Below are positions 39,471-52,305 of a stretch of DNA of 64,000 nt, piece by piece. The translations under genes and the position numbers were made by a program. Under the pieces are notes generated by a model. That model was given only the letters and a program-made list of their open reading frames with translations, was not told where the DNA came from and did no database searches. Origin of the DNA: Malachius bipustulatus (taxonomy: Eukaryota; Arthropoda; Insecta; Coleoptera; Melyridae); assembly GCA_910589415.1 (NCBI GenBank), contig OU342633.1, forward strand, positions 11,384,858 to 11,448,857, written 5' to 3'. Each line of letters opens with the position of its first letter. The first letter of the stretch is position 1.

Positions 39471-40351
39471 TACAGGGTGTCCCAGCTTATTCGAAGCGGT
39501 CTCTGTAGGCCAAACGATTGATTTTTTCCAAAAAAAATTTGCAAATTCAAACACAGGATCACAATGGCCATAATTTAAAATTATTTTGGAGTATACAGAG
39601 TGTCCCATATGAAAGTGGTATATCAAAGTTATGTTTTTTTAAATGGAATGCTCCTATGTTATTGCATTTTTAGATTGTCTGAGAAGAGAAAATAGGATTG
39701 GCTTTTACAGTCGGTGTTTAAATTCAGAAGTTTTTGAGTTATAAACAAGTGAAAATCGTCATTTTTCAAGTTTAAGGACCTGTACAATGAAAACGGTTCA
39801 AGATAGAGAAAAACGGCTTACGTGTCCCTATTTTAACTTTTTATGTACTATCCTATGGTATAGAAACATTTGTACTTTCTTTGATTTTTTTATTTGGCGA
39901 CGCGTGGAGAAATCTCAGAATTTTTAAAATTTTTTATCAACCTGTATAAACATTTTATCTACATCATAGGATAGTACACAAAAAGTTAAAATAGGGACAT
40001 GTAAGCCGTTTTTCTCTATCTTCAGCCGTTTGCGTTGTACAGGGCCTTGAACTTGAAAAATGACGATTTTCACTTGTTTATAATTCAAAAACTTCTGAAT
40101 TTAAACACCAACTGTAAAAGTCAATCTTATTTTCTCTCTTCAGACAATCTAAAAATGCAATAACATAGGAGCATTCTATTTAAAAAAACATATCTTTGAT
40201 ATGCCACTCTCATATGGGACACTCTGTATACTCCAAAATAATTTTAAATTATGGCCATTGTGATTCTGTACTTGAATTTTCAAAAAGTTTTTTGAAAAAG
40301 TCCATCGTTTGGCCTACAGAGACCGCTTCGAATAAGCTGGGACACCCTGTA
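39471..40351. mobile_element. 881 bp foldback element, TACAGGGTG ends
   Basis: This is a long palindrome with arms of about 400 bp, starting TACAGGGTGTCCCAGCTTAT and ending with its reverse complement, flanked by TA. Inner landmarks pair across the centre, such as ATGTACTATCCTATGG/CATAGGATAGTACA and CTTGTTTATAA/TTATAAACAAG. No coding content. Confidence 0.85.
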
Positions 40352-40489
40352 TATTCCCCTGTAATAAACCTAATTTTTTATCGCATGGGACTTTGGTAAC
40401 AAATAGGGAAAACATCTGCGGACAGGGTTGGCAAATATCATGATATTTATATGTATAAATATCAAATATCGGATATTGTATATCCGATA

Positions 40490-41007
40490 TACAGGGTGTC
40501 TGCTTAAGGCTGGTCACCGGCTATATCTCGGAAACTAATGGGCCTAGAACCTCAAAATAAAAAATTTCCAGACATAAGTGATCACGAGAAATTCAATGAA
40601 AATATTTTCAAGATGGCCGCACCTCCGGAAATACCGGAAGTTGACACCTACTGCGTTATTTTAACAGGAACATCCTGTATATTATTATATTTTTGAAATG
40701 TCTGAAAAAATCGAATACAGGTGGTTTTCACCATTGGAATTTAGATTGAGCGGTTTATGAGTTATAAACAAGTGAAAATCGAAAATTTTCAACTTCAAAG
40801 CAGTCTAGAACTAGAATGGCTCAAGATATCCAAAAACGGTTTACATGTCCCTATCCTAACTTTTCACGTTTTATCCCAGTATGTGGAGTAAATTGTGATA
40901 CAGGGTGATGAAAATTATCCGATTTTTCATCACCCTGTATTAAAATTTAAACCACAAAGTAGGATACTATGTGAAAAGTTAAGATAGGGACATGTAAACC
41001 GTTTTTA
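40490..41007. mobile_element. truncated foldback element related to 39471-40351
   Basis: It starts TACAGGGTGTCTGCTTAAGG after a 25 bp palindrome (ATATCGGATAT..ATATCCGATAT). It shares TTATAAACAAGTGAAAATCG and CATGTCCCTAT with the preceding element. Inner arms pair ACGGTTTACATGTCCCTAT with ATAGGGACATGTAAACCGT (about 40837-41005) around a small palindrome ATACAGGGTGATG/CATCACCCTGTAT. The outer right arm is missing where the hAT pseudogene begins. Confidence 0.7.
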
Positions 41008-41016
41008 CAAACTAAA

Positions 41017-42347
41017 CTAACTAATTAGATCAATTAAATCAGCCTTACTAATGGTATTGCGTAGTTTCGATTGCACGAGTCCAAATGATGAAAAAGTTAT
41101 CTGAGATGCGGTAGACGCAACTGCAGTAAGCAGTTGTTCACATAAAGCTAGGAAGTGTTTTTTATTTAGCCAGTCTTCATCCTCAATACATTCATTTCCA
41201 CCACACCATAGGGGGTGTATTTTTAAACTGAGATCCAAATACATATTTGGGGAATGGTGTAGATTCAGCTAATAGGGCCATTACAAATGAAACGAAGTCT
41301 GCATTCATTTTACTTAAATAAGCATATGCTTGTTCTCTTTGATAGTTACTCAAACGTTTTCCAAAAAATCGATGGTCAAGCATATTAGCTAAGTAATGTG
41401 GAGCATCTAAAGTCATGTCCCTCCTTTTATAAAAATGCTTTTTAATGTTTAAGGACAAGGGTTGCCCTTGAAGATGCAGTCCTAGTTTATAAATTTCAAC
41501 TACAACAGCAATAGTCGCTTTGTCGCTTTGAGCTCTGTCTAAAGCGATTGCTATTGGCTTTAGGTAACTTAGCATATGTTCAGCATTCGTTACAATGTTT
41601 ATGTCATTTATGATTTTAGTTATGTCGGAATCTAGGTCATTTTTGTGATCTTGACATAGCTGCAGCAGCTTACCTCGATTTTCTAAGAAAGACTTGATGG
41701 CATCGGTCATCGTGTCCAACGAATTTCTTAGGGTAAAATAAGTCTTTTACCTGTCCAAGTCCAATGCTAATAGGTTTAATATATGTGCCAAACACCCATA
41801 TTGTATTCTATGCTATATGGTCATTCTCTTCTAAGAATGATCTCATTTTAGCAACATTACTAGCATTATCTGTGTCAATGCTTCGTACTAATACTCCAAA
41901 TTTTTGAGATGCGTTAGACAATGATTTCAAGGCAACTTCTTTTAAGTACTCTGACGTATGAGGCTTACCGGTTGTATCAACAGTATCGATAAGGACAGAT
42001 TCACCAGATTGGCTGACAAATGACGTGCATATTATTGGTTCGTTATGGACGTTGCTCCATTCATCTAGCGACATGGAAACACTTTCACCTTCATACCTAT
42101 TTTTGCAATTAACCATCGTTTCAGTATAAACTTCATCCAGAGTTGGTCCTCCAAGTTGACGTCTACTAGGAGGGACATAACTTGGTCTCAGTAGACTATA
42201 TAACTTTAAAAACCCTTGATGCTCTACGTGAGAAAATGGAGTATTAGTGGAGTAGAAAACTTTCCCCATTTGAATGTTAATTTGTTTTGTGTATTTTTCT
42301 GACGTTACAACAACATCGGAATCTTTACATATATTAAGCAGACTCAA
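41017..42347 (-). pseudogene. hAT transposase (BED type), decayed
   Basis: This is a hAT-family transposase on the minus strand. The first block (42347-41808) has PFSHVEHQGFLKLYSLLRPS, YVPPSRRQLGGPTLDEVY, SMSLDEWSNVHNEPIICTSF (first catalytic Asp region) and VRSIDTDNASNVAKMRSFLE (second Asp). The next (41719-41192) is a helical insertion domain with AEHMLSYLKPIAIALDRAQS and LDAPHYLANMLDHRF. The last (41244-41017) is the dimerisation domain with HPLWCGG, TAVASTASQ, FSSFGLVQSKLRN. Breaks lie near 41800, 41720 and 41220. The matching BED finger is probably at 42890-43140. The 3' end abuts the foldback element. Confidence 0.8.
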
Positions 42348-42889
42348 TTTTGATTTCTTGGCAGGATGATCAACTACATCGTCATCTTTCCCAAAATTAT
42401 GTAAAATTAGAAAATATGTATATCAGATTAGATTAGATTATTAGAACAAGAAGCCCTATTCGTTGGATTACGATGCAAAAAAAACTTAATCTACTCCTTT
42501 CTCCTCTACTGATTTTAATTCTATTGATTGATTAAATTTAAAATAATTTATGTTGAATTACAAAGTAAAATATAGATATAATCTATATTATTTGAAATTA
42601 TTTGAAATACCTAATATATTCACTGTTATTGGGTTTTCGCCACCAAACAAGAAATGAACGAACCGGTTGAAGGAAGCCTGAAAAACTCAATAAATGGTTG
42701 TTAAAAATATTTGCCAGGAAATCAATTAGAGTGCTAAGCTTATTTGAATTTGTGGCAACCTCTAGGTTGCATGAAATAATTTATTGTATATTTTCAGGTT
42801 TCCTACATTTTTAATTTATTTTAATTTTTTGTTTTGTGGTGGAAAACAACAATGAGCTTTGTTTTTTGTTTGTTACCCACCACAACGAA
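42348..42889. other. possible intron or insertion in hAT gene
   Basis: AT-rich DNA between the BED-like exon and the transposase body. No TIR pair or motif is clear. It may be an intron of the hAT gene. Confidence 0.25.
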
Positions 42890-43140
42890 TTACTCATAAA
42901 AGCATCTATTTACCTTGCTGACTTGAGTGACTTGTTGAAGGTTCACTAACACTTTCCACCTTTTTTCCACCTTTTTATCACTTTTCGATTGCCTGGCTTT
43001 ATGCTCATTTTTATTTTGCTCAGTCTGAGTTCCTGAACATTTAATATAATGATCATTTAAACGTTTTGGTATGCCTTGCAATTCTTTCTTACACCTCTTA
43101 CATTTTGCCCATTTTCCACTGTTTCAGATCTTTTTTGTTT
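42890..43140 (-). pseudogene. BED zinc finger exon of the hAT element
   Basis: The minus strand reads NSGKWAKCKRC, then KKELQGIPKRLNDHYIKC, which gives the CxxC...HxxxxC ligands of a BED finger. BED fingers bind hAT ends. A TGA lies just upstream of NSGKW, and a Lys/Glu-rich linker follows. The position upstream of the transposase body fits the same gene. Confidence 0.6.
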
Positions 43141-43269
43141 CTTCAAAATTGTTCAAGGGAATGCCTGTTTACCGATTGGCAAATTGCATGGATATTTATT
43201 TGAAAATGAAAAATCGGCCACCACAGCGGAAAATGCCGGTCAAAAGTTTTTTCTTCACAGAAATACCTA

Positions 43270-45340
43270 AAATAGTTAATTGATTTGAAGATGGTGTTGG
43301 AATGAAAACTGACAACTGAAATATTTTTTTTTTGCTTTCAGTAATGTACTCTTTTTATAAGTAAAGGATTTTACGACCTCAATTTATCTTTTATTAAGAC
43401 CCTTTCTATTGCTCGCTTTTGGTTTGTTAACGGAACTTTATGGCAAAAGAGTACAGAAATGCTATAAATATTACAAATTTTGTTTCGAATATTTATCCTA
43501 AATTTCTTGCAGCAACTTGCCTTGCAACGCGCAATTCACATTAATCGATTTAGCTCGTTTCAAATATTTTACATACTTTATAATTTTGCACACATTGTTG
43601 ACATATTTTGAGATACAATTCCTTAGAACGTAGGCGTAATACTTTGACACTAATTTCTGTTTGCGGAACATCATGTTCCACACCGACTGGCTAATGTCGA
43701 AAGAACCCTCCAAAATGTTGCACTGTCCGTAAGTCTTTTCCGCGCCATAAATTCTCCTCTACATATTTTTGGCCCCGTGCGGTAAGATTTTCGCAGACTT
43801 ATTGGGACTCGAAAGATGGAGAATTTCTTTAGGTACTTTTTTTCTGGAGTGACATCGGTCATGTAATGGTGGGAAATTCGACGGGAAATTGCATTGTTGC
43901 CAAGGGAATGTTGGGCAGAGATCTTCGGCGAAGAGGATTGTTTTGTTATTTAAATCCTTAAATTAAGTTTGGAATTGATATAGATTTTGGTTGTTTCTGT
44001 GTGTATGTACTTTAATTGTAACATTGTCCTGTTATTGGATGTTACCATCTGTTGGGCAATAAAGGTTATTATTATTAAAAGCGACAGTATGACTTTCGAA
44101 AACAAGAGAAAGACGATTAGGGCTTGAAGTCGTAAATAGAGGGCAATTTTATGCGTCTTGGATTTAAGCATACCTATGTGCCGTTTACAAACCCCGGATT
44201 ATTAGTCGTCTGAACTTCTAGTTGCGAAATGTTTATTTTTTTCTATTAATTTATAAACTCGTTTCCTGTTTCTATAATTATTCGATAATAGAATAGAAAA
44301 TAATAGAATGCATTTGTTTTTGAGTAAGATTTCAAAATACGATCACAAGGATTGACATTGTTTTTTTGAAAAGCTGCCACCAACTTGTCGACAATGTCAT
44401 ATTTTTTTCCGAATGAGAGTTCATATGTTGAGAATACTTTAAGTAATATTGTTGAAACATTTTGTTGTTATTGACCTGCCTATAAAATAATGCTTGGAAA
44501 ACCGAACTTCGTTCCCTGAAAAACTGTCGATATTTCTTTACAAACATTAATAGAAACTTAGTCGGTAAAACAAATTTTCTTGGCAATGAGCTAGAAGTTC
44601 CTTGCACAAAGCTTCGAAAAAATTTTTTTCGACATTTTCATTTTATTCTCCGGCATTATGAATTTTTCTTACGTGCTTTTAAATAGAATTAAACAATAGT
44701 TAAAGAGATTTACAGGATAAACAAGATAGATATAAAATACTCGAGATAATGAAGAAAAAGCAGGAAAACAGAACGTAAATAAAAATTGTAATGATTTTTT
44801 ACTCACGTGTCTACACAAACACACACCAACACTTTTGAGAATATAAACACACCCACAAAATATAATTACCTCAAGTTCACTAATCGGCAATGATTGAATG
44901 AATTAATGAAAAAATAAATTTGAATGAATGAAAAAATAAATTCAAATTAAAGAAACTGTGAGCAGCGAAACTTTTTTTTTGATTGAAAGCAAGACAAAGA
45001 CCGTCAGTCTCCGGAGAGTTTTTAACACAAACTAATTTTTTTCCAGTAAGAGCTCTTTTGTTTAGGAAAAATATTCTAAACTCAAAACAGATGTGAAATC
45101 GAATTCTACGAGGTACAGCATTAGTAACCCATCTCTTTTGGCCGTTTATGATGAGCAAACAGTCTGCAAGGGCGCCAGCCGAATTTTATTGCAGTTATTA
45201 TAGAAAATTTCTAAGAAATATATTTCCGAGGAACTTTTACCTGTTTACGCTTTAGATAATAAAATTCGAAAATATTCAAATTCATGTGATCTTCATTTTA
45301 CCAGTCTAGGAATCTAACAATACACGACAAAAGTAAATAG
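43270..45340. other. unclassified AT-rich DNA
   Basis: No gene recognised. GGGCAATAAAGGTTATTATTATT at about 44053-44075 looks like a non-LTR 3' end with a (TTA)n tail, but no coding part is identified upstream. GAATGAATGAAAAAATAAATT is doubled near 44896-44942. Small frames (for example 43671-43862 minus) match nothing I know. Confidence 0.3.
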
Positions 45341-45341
45341 A

Positions 45342-48200
45342 CTAAAAGTAACGTGACTTAAATCCAGTTTCAGTTTCATGATCAAATGTTAATATGTCTC
45401 CGTTTGGTATTTCACAGTTTAACCGATACTGTAGAATGTTTGTGAAGCCGCCACTCGTAGCAAAATTAATGTCTTTGTCTGAAGAGTATTCCCACCATCT
45501 TTGTGACAAAAAGTTGGTCAACTGATTTATATTAAATATGGAATGAATAAACAGATTCCATTGTTGTGGTAGTGGAACATCGGTATTTTCAATATCAATA
45601 TCAATATCAATCAATATCAATCTTTATTGTCCATTATCAGGTACAAAAGTGTACATATGGAAAGTCAACTTCACCATTACAGTATTATATGTACTTAAAA
45701 TAAAACAAAAAAAGATCACAAAACAAAACAAAACAGCAGTAACTAAACAAATAAAATGCCTATGCACACATTCATATTGCATTACAACATTTGTCAAATA
45801 TGTGGTCTAATAACATGGTCAGGACAAATATAATCTACCGATTAAAATATTCCGCAGTACTATAAAATACTCTGGAATTGAGGTACTTCTTTACACTAGC
45901 CTTGAATAAATTATAGTTTCCCTCTATAGCCAGAATATCCGTAGGAAGGCGGTGATATAACTTCGCACACATATACAAAGGAGATTTTTCAAAAAGTGTC
46001 GTGCGGTGGATGGGCAAGCAGATTTTGTTTCCAAACCTCGTTGAATATGCGTGACCGCACGACACCTCAGTGAACAGGTCCTTATGCTTATGTACAAAAC
46101 AAACGCATTTAAGAATATATATATACAGCAGCAGGTCAATATCTTATTGCTTGCAAAAGCGTATCTACATGTCTCTAATGGTTTCAGACCAAATAAAAGA
46201 CGTATAATTTTTTTCTGTAGGATAAAAATTCTTTGGGCATGCGCACTACTACCCCAAGCAACAATATTAAAAGATAGATGAGAGTAGACCAGAGCATAAT
46301 AAACATTCAGCAGACATTCAGTCCCCAAGCTTGATTTAAGTTGAAGAATTGCAAAATATGACTTGCGCAGTTGCTTTGCCAGATGATCCACATGGGCCTG
46401 CCAGGAATAACCCTTTTAATAGTGGACTGCGAGCCTCTTTTCACCCGAGTTGTGTTCTTTATTGAATCGTTTTTGTAATAATAAAATACCGCCTCAATTC
46501 TTTGGGCATATACTTGTTTCTAAATATGATATTTGACAAAATTGAAGCATACTCTCCGAAAATTTAACATTGTGCTGGCTTTTCCAGAGCTTGCACCACG
46601 GACATGCCATCGAAAATGTCATTTGTCGGCTATTTTCAGGCAGAGTCTTGTCGTCGTGTAACCCAGGATAATGTTTCCTAACGCGCTTTTATTTAAAGGC
46701 AAGTTTAAATGACCATTAACTGCTAAAGACATTGGAAACGAAGTTAATTCATACTGAAATATATCTAGGTAATCAATATTCCATTTGATTCCAATATGCC
46801 ATTTCTTTTGCAGCTAAAATTTTTTGCAAAAATTGTTGTCCTTGTAGAGTATGCGACTTTAATATATCAGTTCCGGTCTTTGTTTTGGTATTTTTCAATA
46901 TATTCTGCTTTTTAAGCGGTTTGTAAAATTGTAGTGTGTCTATCTTATCTATGAATAATTCGAATGAAGCTTCACCTGTTTCTTTTGCTTTAACTCGAGA
47001 ATTTTGCAATTCTTCTTTTGTAGAGATTGAGATCAAAGAGCTCTCCCCATAGGCAAACACTTCATACCTAATCAATTGGTCTGATAAGCTTAAAACAGTT
47101 CGTTCATCGATGGCAATTCTTTGTTTTCCCATTTCAATGTTTTGACTGGAGCTATCATCAACTAGTTCAACAGAAGACAAAAAAGATTTAGTAATTAAGT
47201 ATATTTCATTATAACTCAGATACCATTCATCTAACCTGATACTGTTTTTAGTAAAACCAACAATTCCACCAGCATCTTTCGAAGTTTTGTTCACGTGTTC
47301 CAATGCTTGATCTACGGAAATACGATTAAAATTTCCCCCAAGCCGTTTGTGAATTCATACATGTCAGAAATATACAGACTCCCAGCAAGAGTAATTTGTA
47401 TGATCATATGCAAAAAACCATGGTAACATGTTTTTGAAAGCCCGTAAATGTCCAGTTTCCACCTCTTTCACTGTACAAAAACTCCAATATAATTTCCACA
47501 AGAAGTTCTAAATAGCTGCACCACAGCTGAAATGTGGGCGACTGATCGCTAAGAAATTCTGTCAAAGCATCCATTAATTCTTGACAGTTGTTAACAATTT
47601 GGAAAAAGTTTGTTGAACATTTTTTGTTTTTTTCAATTGATTTATAAACTTCATTGGCCATTAACTTAGAAAAACTGAAAGTGTGAATTAAATCACTGTT
47701 ACATTCTAACAACCATTGTTCAAACCTCGGCAGCAACATTCTCAGTAAGCTTTCGTACGTTAATTTATATGCTCAGCTTATTCCATTTTTTTCCGGTTAA
47801 TATTCCAACGACCGTGGATTCTCGATACAAACCGGATTCCAACCAAACATCACTCAATCCAGATTTTTCCATATTATGTTCGCCTAAAACTTTCAAAAAA
47901 ATTAGCATTATGTGGAAGCCACCCATTCTAATGATAAAGTTGCTACATTCTTTTGATTTCATCCATTGGATTTCTTTGGCCTTAAAATAGATGCCTTGAT
48001 CAAAAGTAATCACGGTGTAATTTATATTCAATTTTTTCGCTATATGACTACATTTCTTCATAGTTGTCCACACAGTGTCATATTCTGAGGCAACGTATGG
48101 TAAAAGAGGTAAATAACCGCAAACAGAGGTCGCGGCATTATCATCGTGTAACAACTTTGAAAATCCAGACCATTGTGGCACAACAACTCTTGATTCGACT
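45342..48200 (-). pseudogene. uncharacterised multicopy-type gene, split by a non-LTR insert
   Basis: The minus strand holds successive blocks of one protein type: MPQWSGFSKLLHDDNAATSV, VITFDQGIYFKAKEIQWMK and IIRMGGFHIMLIFLKVLGEH (48181-47765); LLVEIILEFLYSERGGNW (47739-47404); SLSDQLIRYEVFAYGESSLI (47303-46773); a frame-shifted stretch with VVQALEKPAQ and ELRRYFIITK (about 46620-46440); then NTDVPLPQQWNLFIHSIFNI (45620-45342). From memory this pattern belongs to large uncharacterised protein families in insects and cnidarians that end in a Cys-rich module, like the one at 49197-49600. No catalytic motif is known to me, and it behaves like a transposon gene. The insert at 45600-46437 and at least three frameshifts break it. 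Confidence 0.55.
45600..46437 (-). mobile_element. 5'-truncated CR1/Jockey-like non-LTR fragment
   Basis: This is the 3' end of a non-LTR retrotransposon. The minus strand reads SWQAHVDHLAKQLRKSYFAI, then VYSHLSFNIVAWGSSAHAQR and IFILQKKIIRLLFGLKPLET, the RT thumb region. After a shift it reads FEKSPLYMCAKLYHRLPTDI and FKASVKKYLNSRVFYS to a stop at 45835. About 210 bp of untranslated sequence leads to a tail of GATATT repeats (about 45593-45625). It inserted into the uncharacterised gene. Clade is uncertain. Confidence 0.7.
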
Positions 48201-49196
48201 CATCTTTAACAGTTATACAAAGAATCCAGCTAAAATTGTAAGAGCGTATGAAATCGCTTTTTTCATTTTCAGCTAAATGTATGTCTTTGTTTATTCCAAC
48301 TGGTAGAGCTCTATTAGATTTTTTGTAGTTTATTTTATGCAGTGAAAGTGAAAGTTTTCAGGAATGCCTAATAGTCCAGTCAAAGTAGGATTTAAATGTG
48401 CATTTCATGCGGAAAAGAAAATATTTTGTGTGGGGGTTGGGTAGTCCATGGAGAGTCTAAATCCAAAAATGCGACCTCCTATCCCTTGTGAATTAGCCGC
48501 CATATTGGTTTTAGGGGTGGATGGAGTTTTTGCACGTTACGACGTTAATTCGCATTTTACCGAAAAAAGTGTCATTACTTACTTTATTCAGAAAAACATT
48601 CTCCACAAATTTGCATATGTGACATTTTTTCGTATTTGCAATATTTAATGACCTACAGGTGATTCATTAAGAACAAGGGGGATGAAAAATTGGTATTTTC
48701 GGAATAACTCCTTTTTTTCAATCGCAATCCAAAAATTGTTCCCACAAAACTTGTAGCGCTTACAATTACGAACATTTACATAACAATATCTCATTAATCG
48801 GACCAATTATTGTTGCGCAGTAGTGCGCCGAAGTCTGCGAACTTAACCTTTCACTCGTCCAATCCAATTGATGTAGTCAAAATATCAAGAATCTTAGGTT
48901 ATGAATTTGTCAAAATTCAGGAAAATTAATATATCGTTATTATGCGAGATGCATGAAAAGTACATTGATCCATTTGTAGAATCAATTTTAGACTCTCGAA
49001 AGTATAAGCGACTGTCGTACAGTTTGTGTTAAATTATTCATAATAATAGTATTTTATTTACCTACCACAGGACGAAATTTTCTTTAGACGAATGTGAATT
49101 AATATTTCGAGGCGAAACCGAGGAATATTATCGCATTGGAAAAAAATTCAATGGTAAATCGTATTCAAAAAAATATTTATTTATTTCCTTTGGGTT
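48201..49196. other. no recognisable feature
   Basis: AT-rich DNA. A 66-codon frame at 48448-48648 shows no motif. Confidence 0.4.
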
Positions 49197-49600
49197 TCAC
49201 ATATATAGTCCGGTGTTTATTGGGAAGCTATCGTTCTCATTTTTTCTTTTTTTCCGTGAAGAACCAGGTGAATTGATTCTGATGTCGATGTGATCCAGAG
49301 AATGTACTGCGGTTTTTTGCCAAGAATCGGGTTCTTCGTCGTCGTCATCATTTTCAAACTCATTCATCGCTGAGAGTTTTTCTGGTACGTTGTCGCATAT
49401 TTCCCCGGAACAGTTTTCGCCGTACAGTGAAGACCCGCTTTTCGGCAGCCACAAGCTGCTCCACAATTTTTCGTACATTTGCAGGATATCAACTTCATCA
49501 ACGATTGTGGTGCAGGATCCCCAGTGGTAGTCAATGGCATCCAACCCCTCGAATCTTTTAGTGTATTTTTTAACAAAAAAATACACTATTGAGGACGACA
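49197..49600 (-). pseudogene. Cys-rich C-terminus of the uncharacterised family
   Basis: In one minus-strand frame LMKLISCKCTKNCGAACGCR, then KAGLHCTAKTV, gives CxC...CG..CGCRK.GL.C. From memory this is the closing module of the same family as 45342-48200. Upstream coding (49685-49550) and a downstream acidic tail (FENDDDDEEPDSW) are in another frame, so a frameshift lies near 49500. It is a separate copy or a displaced end of the neighbour. Confidence 0.5.
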
Positions 49601-49689
49601 TCACTTTTCGAAAATCACCCAAACTCATCAAATGTCCACCGATCATGACCCCCAGATCACGAAAAAGTGGTTTTCCAAAATTCACCTGC

Positions 49690-50010
49690 CCACGATATAT
49701 ATATATTTATATATATTTACATCCGACTACCTATTCTGCATCCGTACATGATGGTGGTGATTCAGCGTCCGGCCAAGTATATAGAGATCTGCATTTTAAA
49801 CCGCTTAGTTCGAGCTTAGTCCTGTAGATAGCACCAATGTATATTAAATTATTATTATTAGTTTCCGAGATAATCTTGATTGTATACCTGACCTATCATT
49901 GTACGTCCGTACATCTCAGTAATTTTTCGGCATCCGTATATTCTAAATTTTACCTCCTTTTCGGCGTCCAGATGTATATTATTTTACATCCTACTATTTT
50001 TTGTGCATCC
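49690..50010 (+). repeat. degenerate GCGTCC/GTACAT repeats with AT tract
   Basis: A (TA)-rich tract at 49698-49722 is followed by loosely periodic phrases: TCTGCATCCGTACATG, ACGTCCGTACATCTC, TTTTCGGCATCCGTATATTC, TTTTCGGCGTCCAGATG, TTTTTTGTGCATCCTGC. A similar block in opposite orientation lies at 56735-56850. Confidence 0.45.
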
Positions 50011-50371
50011 TGCAATGTTGCCACTTTTGACACTAAAAATAAGGATTATTACACGTAACCCTTTTAGTATAAATTTGACTATTTTGGCTGCAACTACGAC
50101 TAGAAAAAATTTTAATTGCACTTTTTCTTATGTCAGTTTCCTACTGAAATCTTTGTAAGGTCATATAACTGCTAGTTTTACCGGAGTGAATGGCAACTTT
50201 GTTATTTTATACATTGTGCTATTTTTTATTAAATTTCTATAATAATTTATTTTGATATTTCCAAAACAAATTGTTTGTTGAATGAAAATGGTCCGTTTTT
50301 GTTATCAGACATGCAGTAAATATATGAAACTCTCAAAATGAGCATTGCTCTTTTCGGGATTATTTTTTTTA
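50011..50371. other. AT-rich spacer
   Basis: Nothing recognised. Confidence 0.4.
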
Positions 50372-50766
50372 TACAGGGTGCTCCTTAATTGAAAAGTACA
50401 AATTAAGAGGGGAGATTCCTTAAGTAATTTTATGAAAAAATAGTCCAATAAACATGGGGTCGCAAACGTTTCGTTTTCGAGGTACAGGGTGTAAAGTTAT
50501 GTTAAAAAATATCACTCTGTAGATTTGCTATAGAAATTGGCATGTCACATGGTGTAAAACTATAAATTGTAATATCTGTGCCTAATTTCAGTTGAATATC
50601 TTGTGAAGTATAGATACTATAAGAAAAAAACTTGAAAAAAATTCAAACTTTAACACCCTGTATCTCCAAAACGAAACGTTCGCGACCCCATGTTTATTGG
50701 ACTTTTTTTCTTAAAATTACTTAAGGAATCTCTTCTCTTACCTCCAATTAAGGAACATCTTGTGTA
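50372..50766. mobile_element. 395 bp foldback element, TACAGGGTG ends
   Basis: Arms of ~150 bp pair TACAGGGTGCTCCTTAATTG with the right end (decayed to AAGGAACATCTTGTGTA). Inner copies of ACATGGGGTCGCAAACGTTT and GGTACAGGGTGTAAAGTT are mirrored as AACGTTCGCGACCCCATGT and AACTTTAACACCCTGTATC. A second TACAGGGTG pair lies inside. No coding content. Confidence 0.8.
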
Positions 50767-51004
50767 TGTACTGAATTTACTAGTTCTACACTGCTGTTAC
50801 AGGGTGAGTTTTTTATTTTTTTTTTAATATGCTGGAAGAACTGAAAAATAGTAATATGATATTAAGACATACCTTTGTTATTATTAAAAATTAAAAATAA
50901 ATAGTCAAGTTTTGTTATGGCTACCATATGTTGTTTTTTTTTTCATGTCAGGTATTATAAAAATCAAACAAACACAAAATGCTTTCATATTCGCAATTCC
51001 TGTT

Positions 51005-51323
51005 TTACAGTCTTTTGCTTTTGGTTTTCCTCTTTTGTGAGTTTCTTATTTTTCTATCTATTAATGATTTATAGTAATTGATTTATCAACGAATTTCCTT
51101 TTATGTCAAATCAGTTTCACTTTATGTCAATTGCTTTTCCTATTTACGTGCAGTGACAGTATCATAATATTAGAAAAGCATTTGATAAAAAAGGAATCTC
51201 ATTTGACAAAAGAGGAGTTTCAATTGAAAAATCACGCACTGACGTTTGATAAATGGGAAAAGCATTTGACAAATTAGGAAAAACAATTGACAAAAGACGA
51301 AAACCAAAAGAAAAAGACTGTAA
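51005..51323. mobile_element. 319 bp palindromic MITE, copy 1
   Basis: It starts TTACAGTCTTTTGCTTTTGG and ends with the reverse complement. The interior is built of a loose ~20 bp motif (GGAAAAGCATTTGACAAA and variants), so both arms pair along their length. The second copy is at 52617-52965. Confidence 0.85.
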
Positions 51324-51729
51324 ATTTATTAATTTTTTGGAACAAAAAAAATATTTTACACTGAATTACATTAAAAAATAAATACATAAGCAAAAGGACT
51401 TCTATTGACGCCAATGGATCATACCGACTTATTTGTCGGAGATTCAGGTGTCAACCGCTATACAGCCCGAAATCATTCGGTATTTCAGTTACCGCTAAAA
51501 TATGAACTGTCGATTTTTCAGCATATTTAAGTACCGACTAAATTTATCTTAATTTTTCTTCAGATTCGTACGTAATAAATATAAAATTCTGCACTACTTT
51601 GCCCGCTTTAACCATTTCTCTTGCTCTTATACATCAGTGTGTCGCATTTAAGAGGATATTATGTATTTTCGCGATCTGAAGGGGGCACGTAATTTTGTAC
51701 AGTCATACAGACTGATAAGCCACACTTTT
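51324..51729. other. AT-rich spacer
   Basis: Nothing recognised. Confidence 0.4.
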
Positions 51730-52305
51730 TCTGATATCTAACTATAATTTGATCTTTAAACCCCGCCTACTACTTACGTCTTTGCAAAAAAGACGAATTA
51801 TCGACAATTTGCTTCGCGTTAGAGACATCGAAAAAAGTTACAAGAAAAAGTTGTTCTAAATGTAATTTTAATATCGAGGATATCGAGTTTCGTGAGAAAA
51901 TTCTAATTTACATTATTTTTTAAGTTTTTAACACTTATTATTAGAAATTTATTTTTCAGTGTCATCATGGGTGTCGTAGAAGCAAACAAAAAATACTTTA
52001 GATATCATTCTGTTAAAAGTTAAGTTGATAATTAATAATTGATAAAGTATGTCTTCATTGATCAAAAAATTTAAATGCGTCCAAGTTGAAGGGAAAAACG
52101 AAAAAAATAAAATGAGAATTTTATCATGAAACTCGGTAGGTATCCGGGGTAAGAATATAATTTAGAACCACCTTTCCTGGTAGCTTTTTTCGATATCTCT
52201 AAAAAACGCGAAGCAACATATTCAAAAATGTCCCTCTTTGCGAAGACGTAGTAGGCATAGTAGGGTTTTAAAGATAAATTTCTGTTAGATATCGGAAAAA
52301 GGTTT
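51730..52305. mobile_element. degenerate foldback element
   Basis: The left arm (51735-51920) and right arm (52120-52300) pair imperfectly. For example, GATATCTAACTATAATTTGATC with GATATCTAACAGAAATTTAT (reverse complement of right), and GACGAATTATCGACAATTTG near the same spacing. The arms have diverged and the ends are unclear. Confidence 0.5.
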
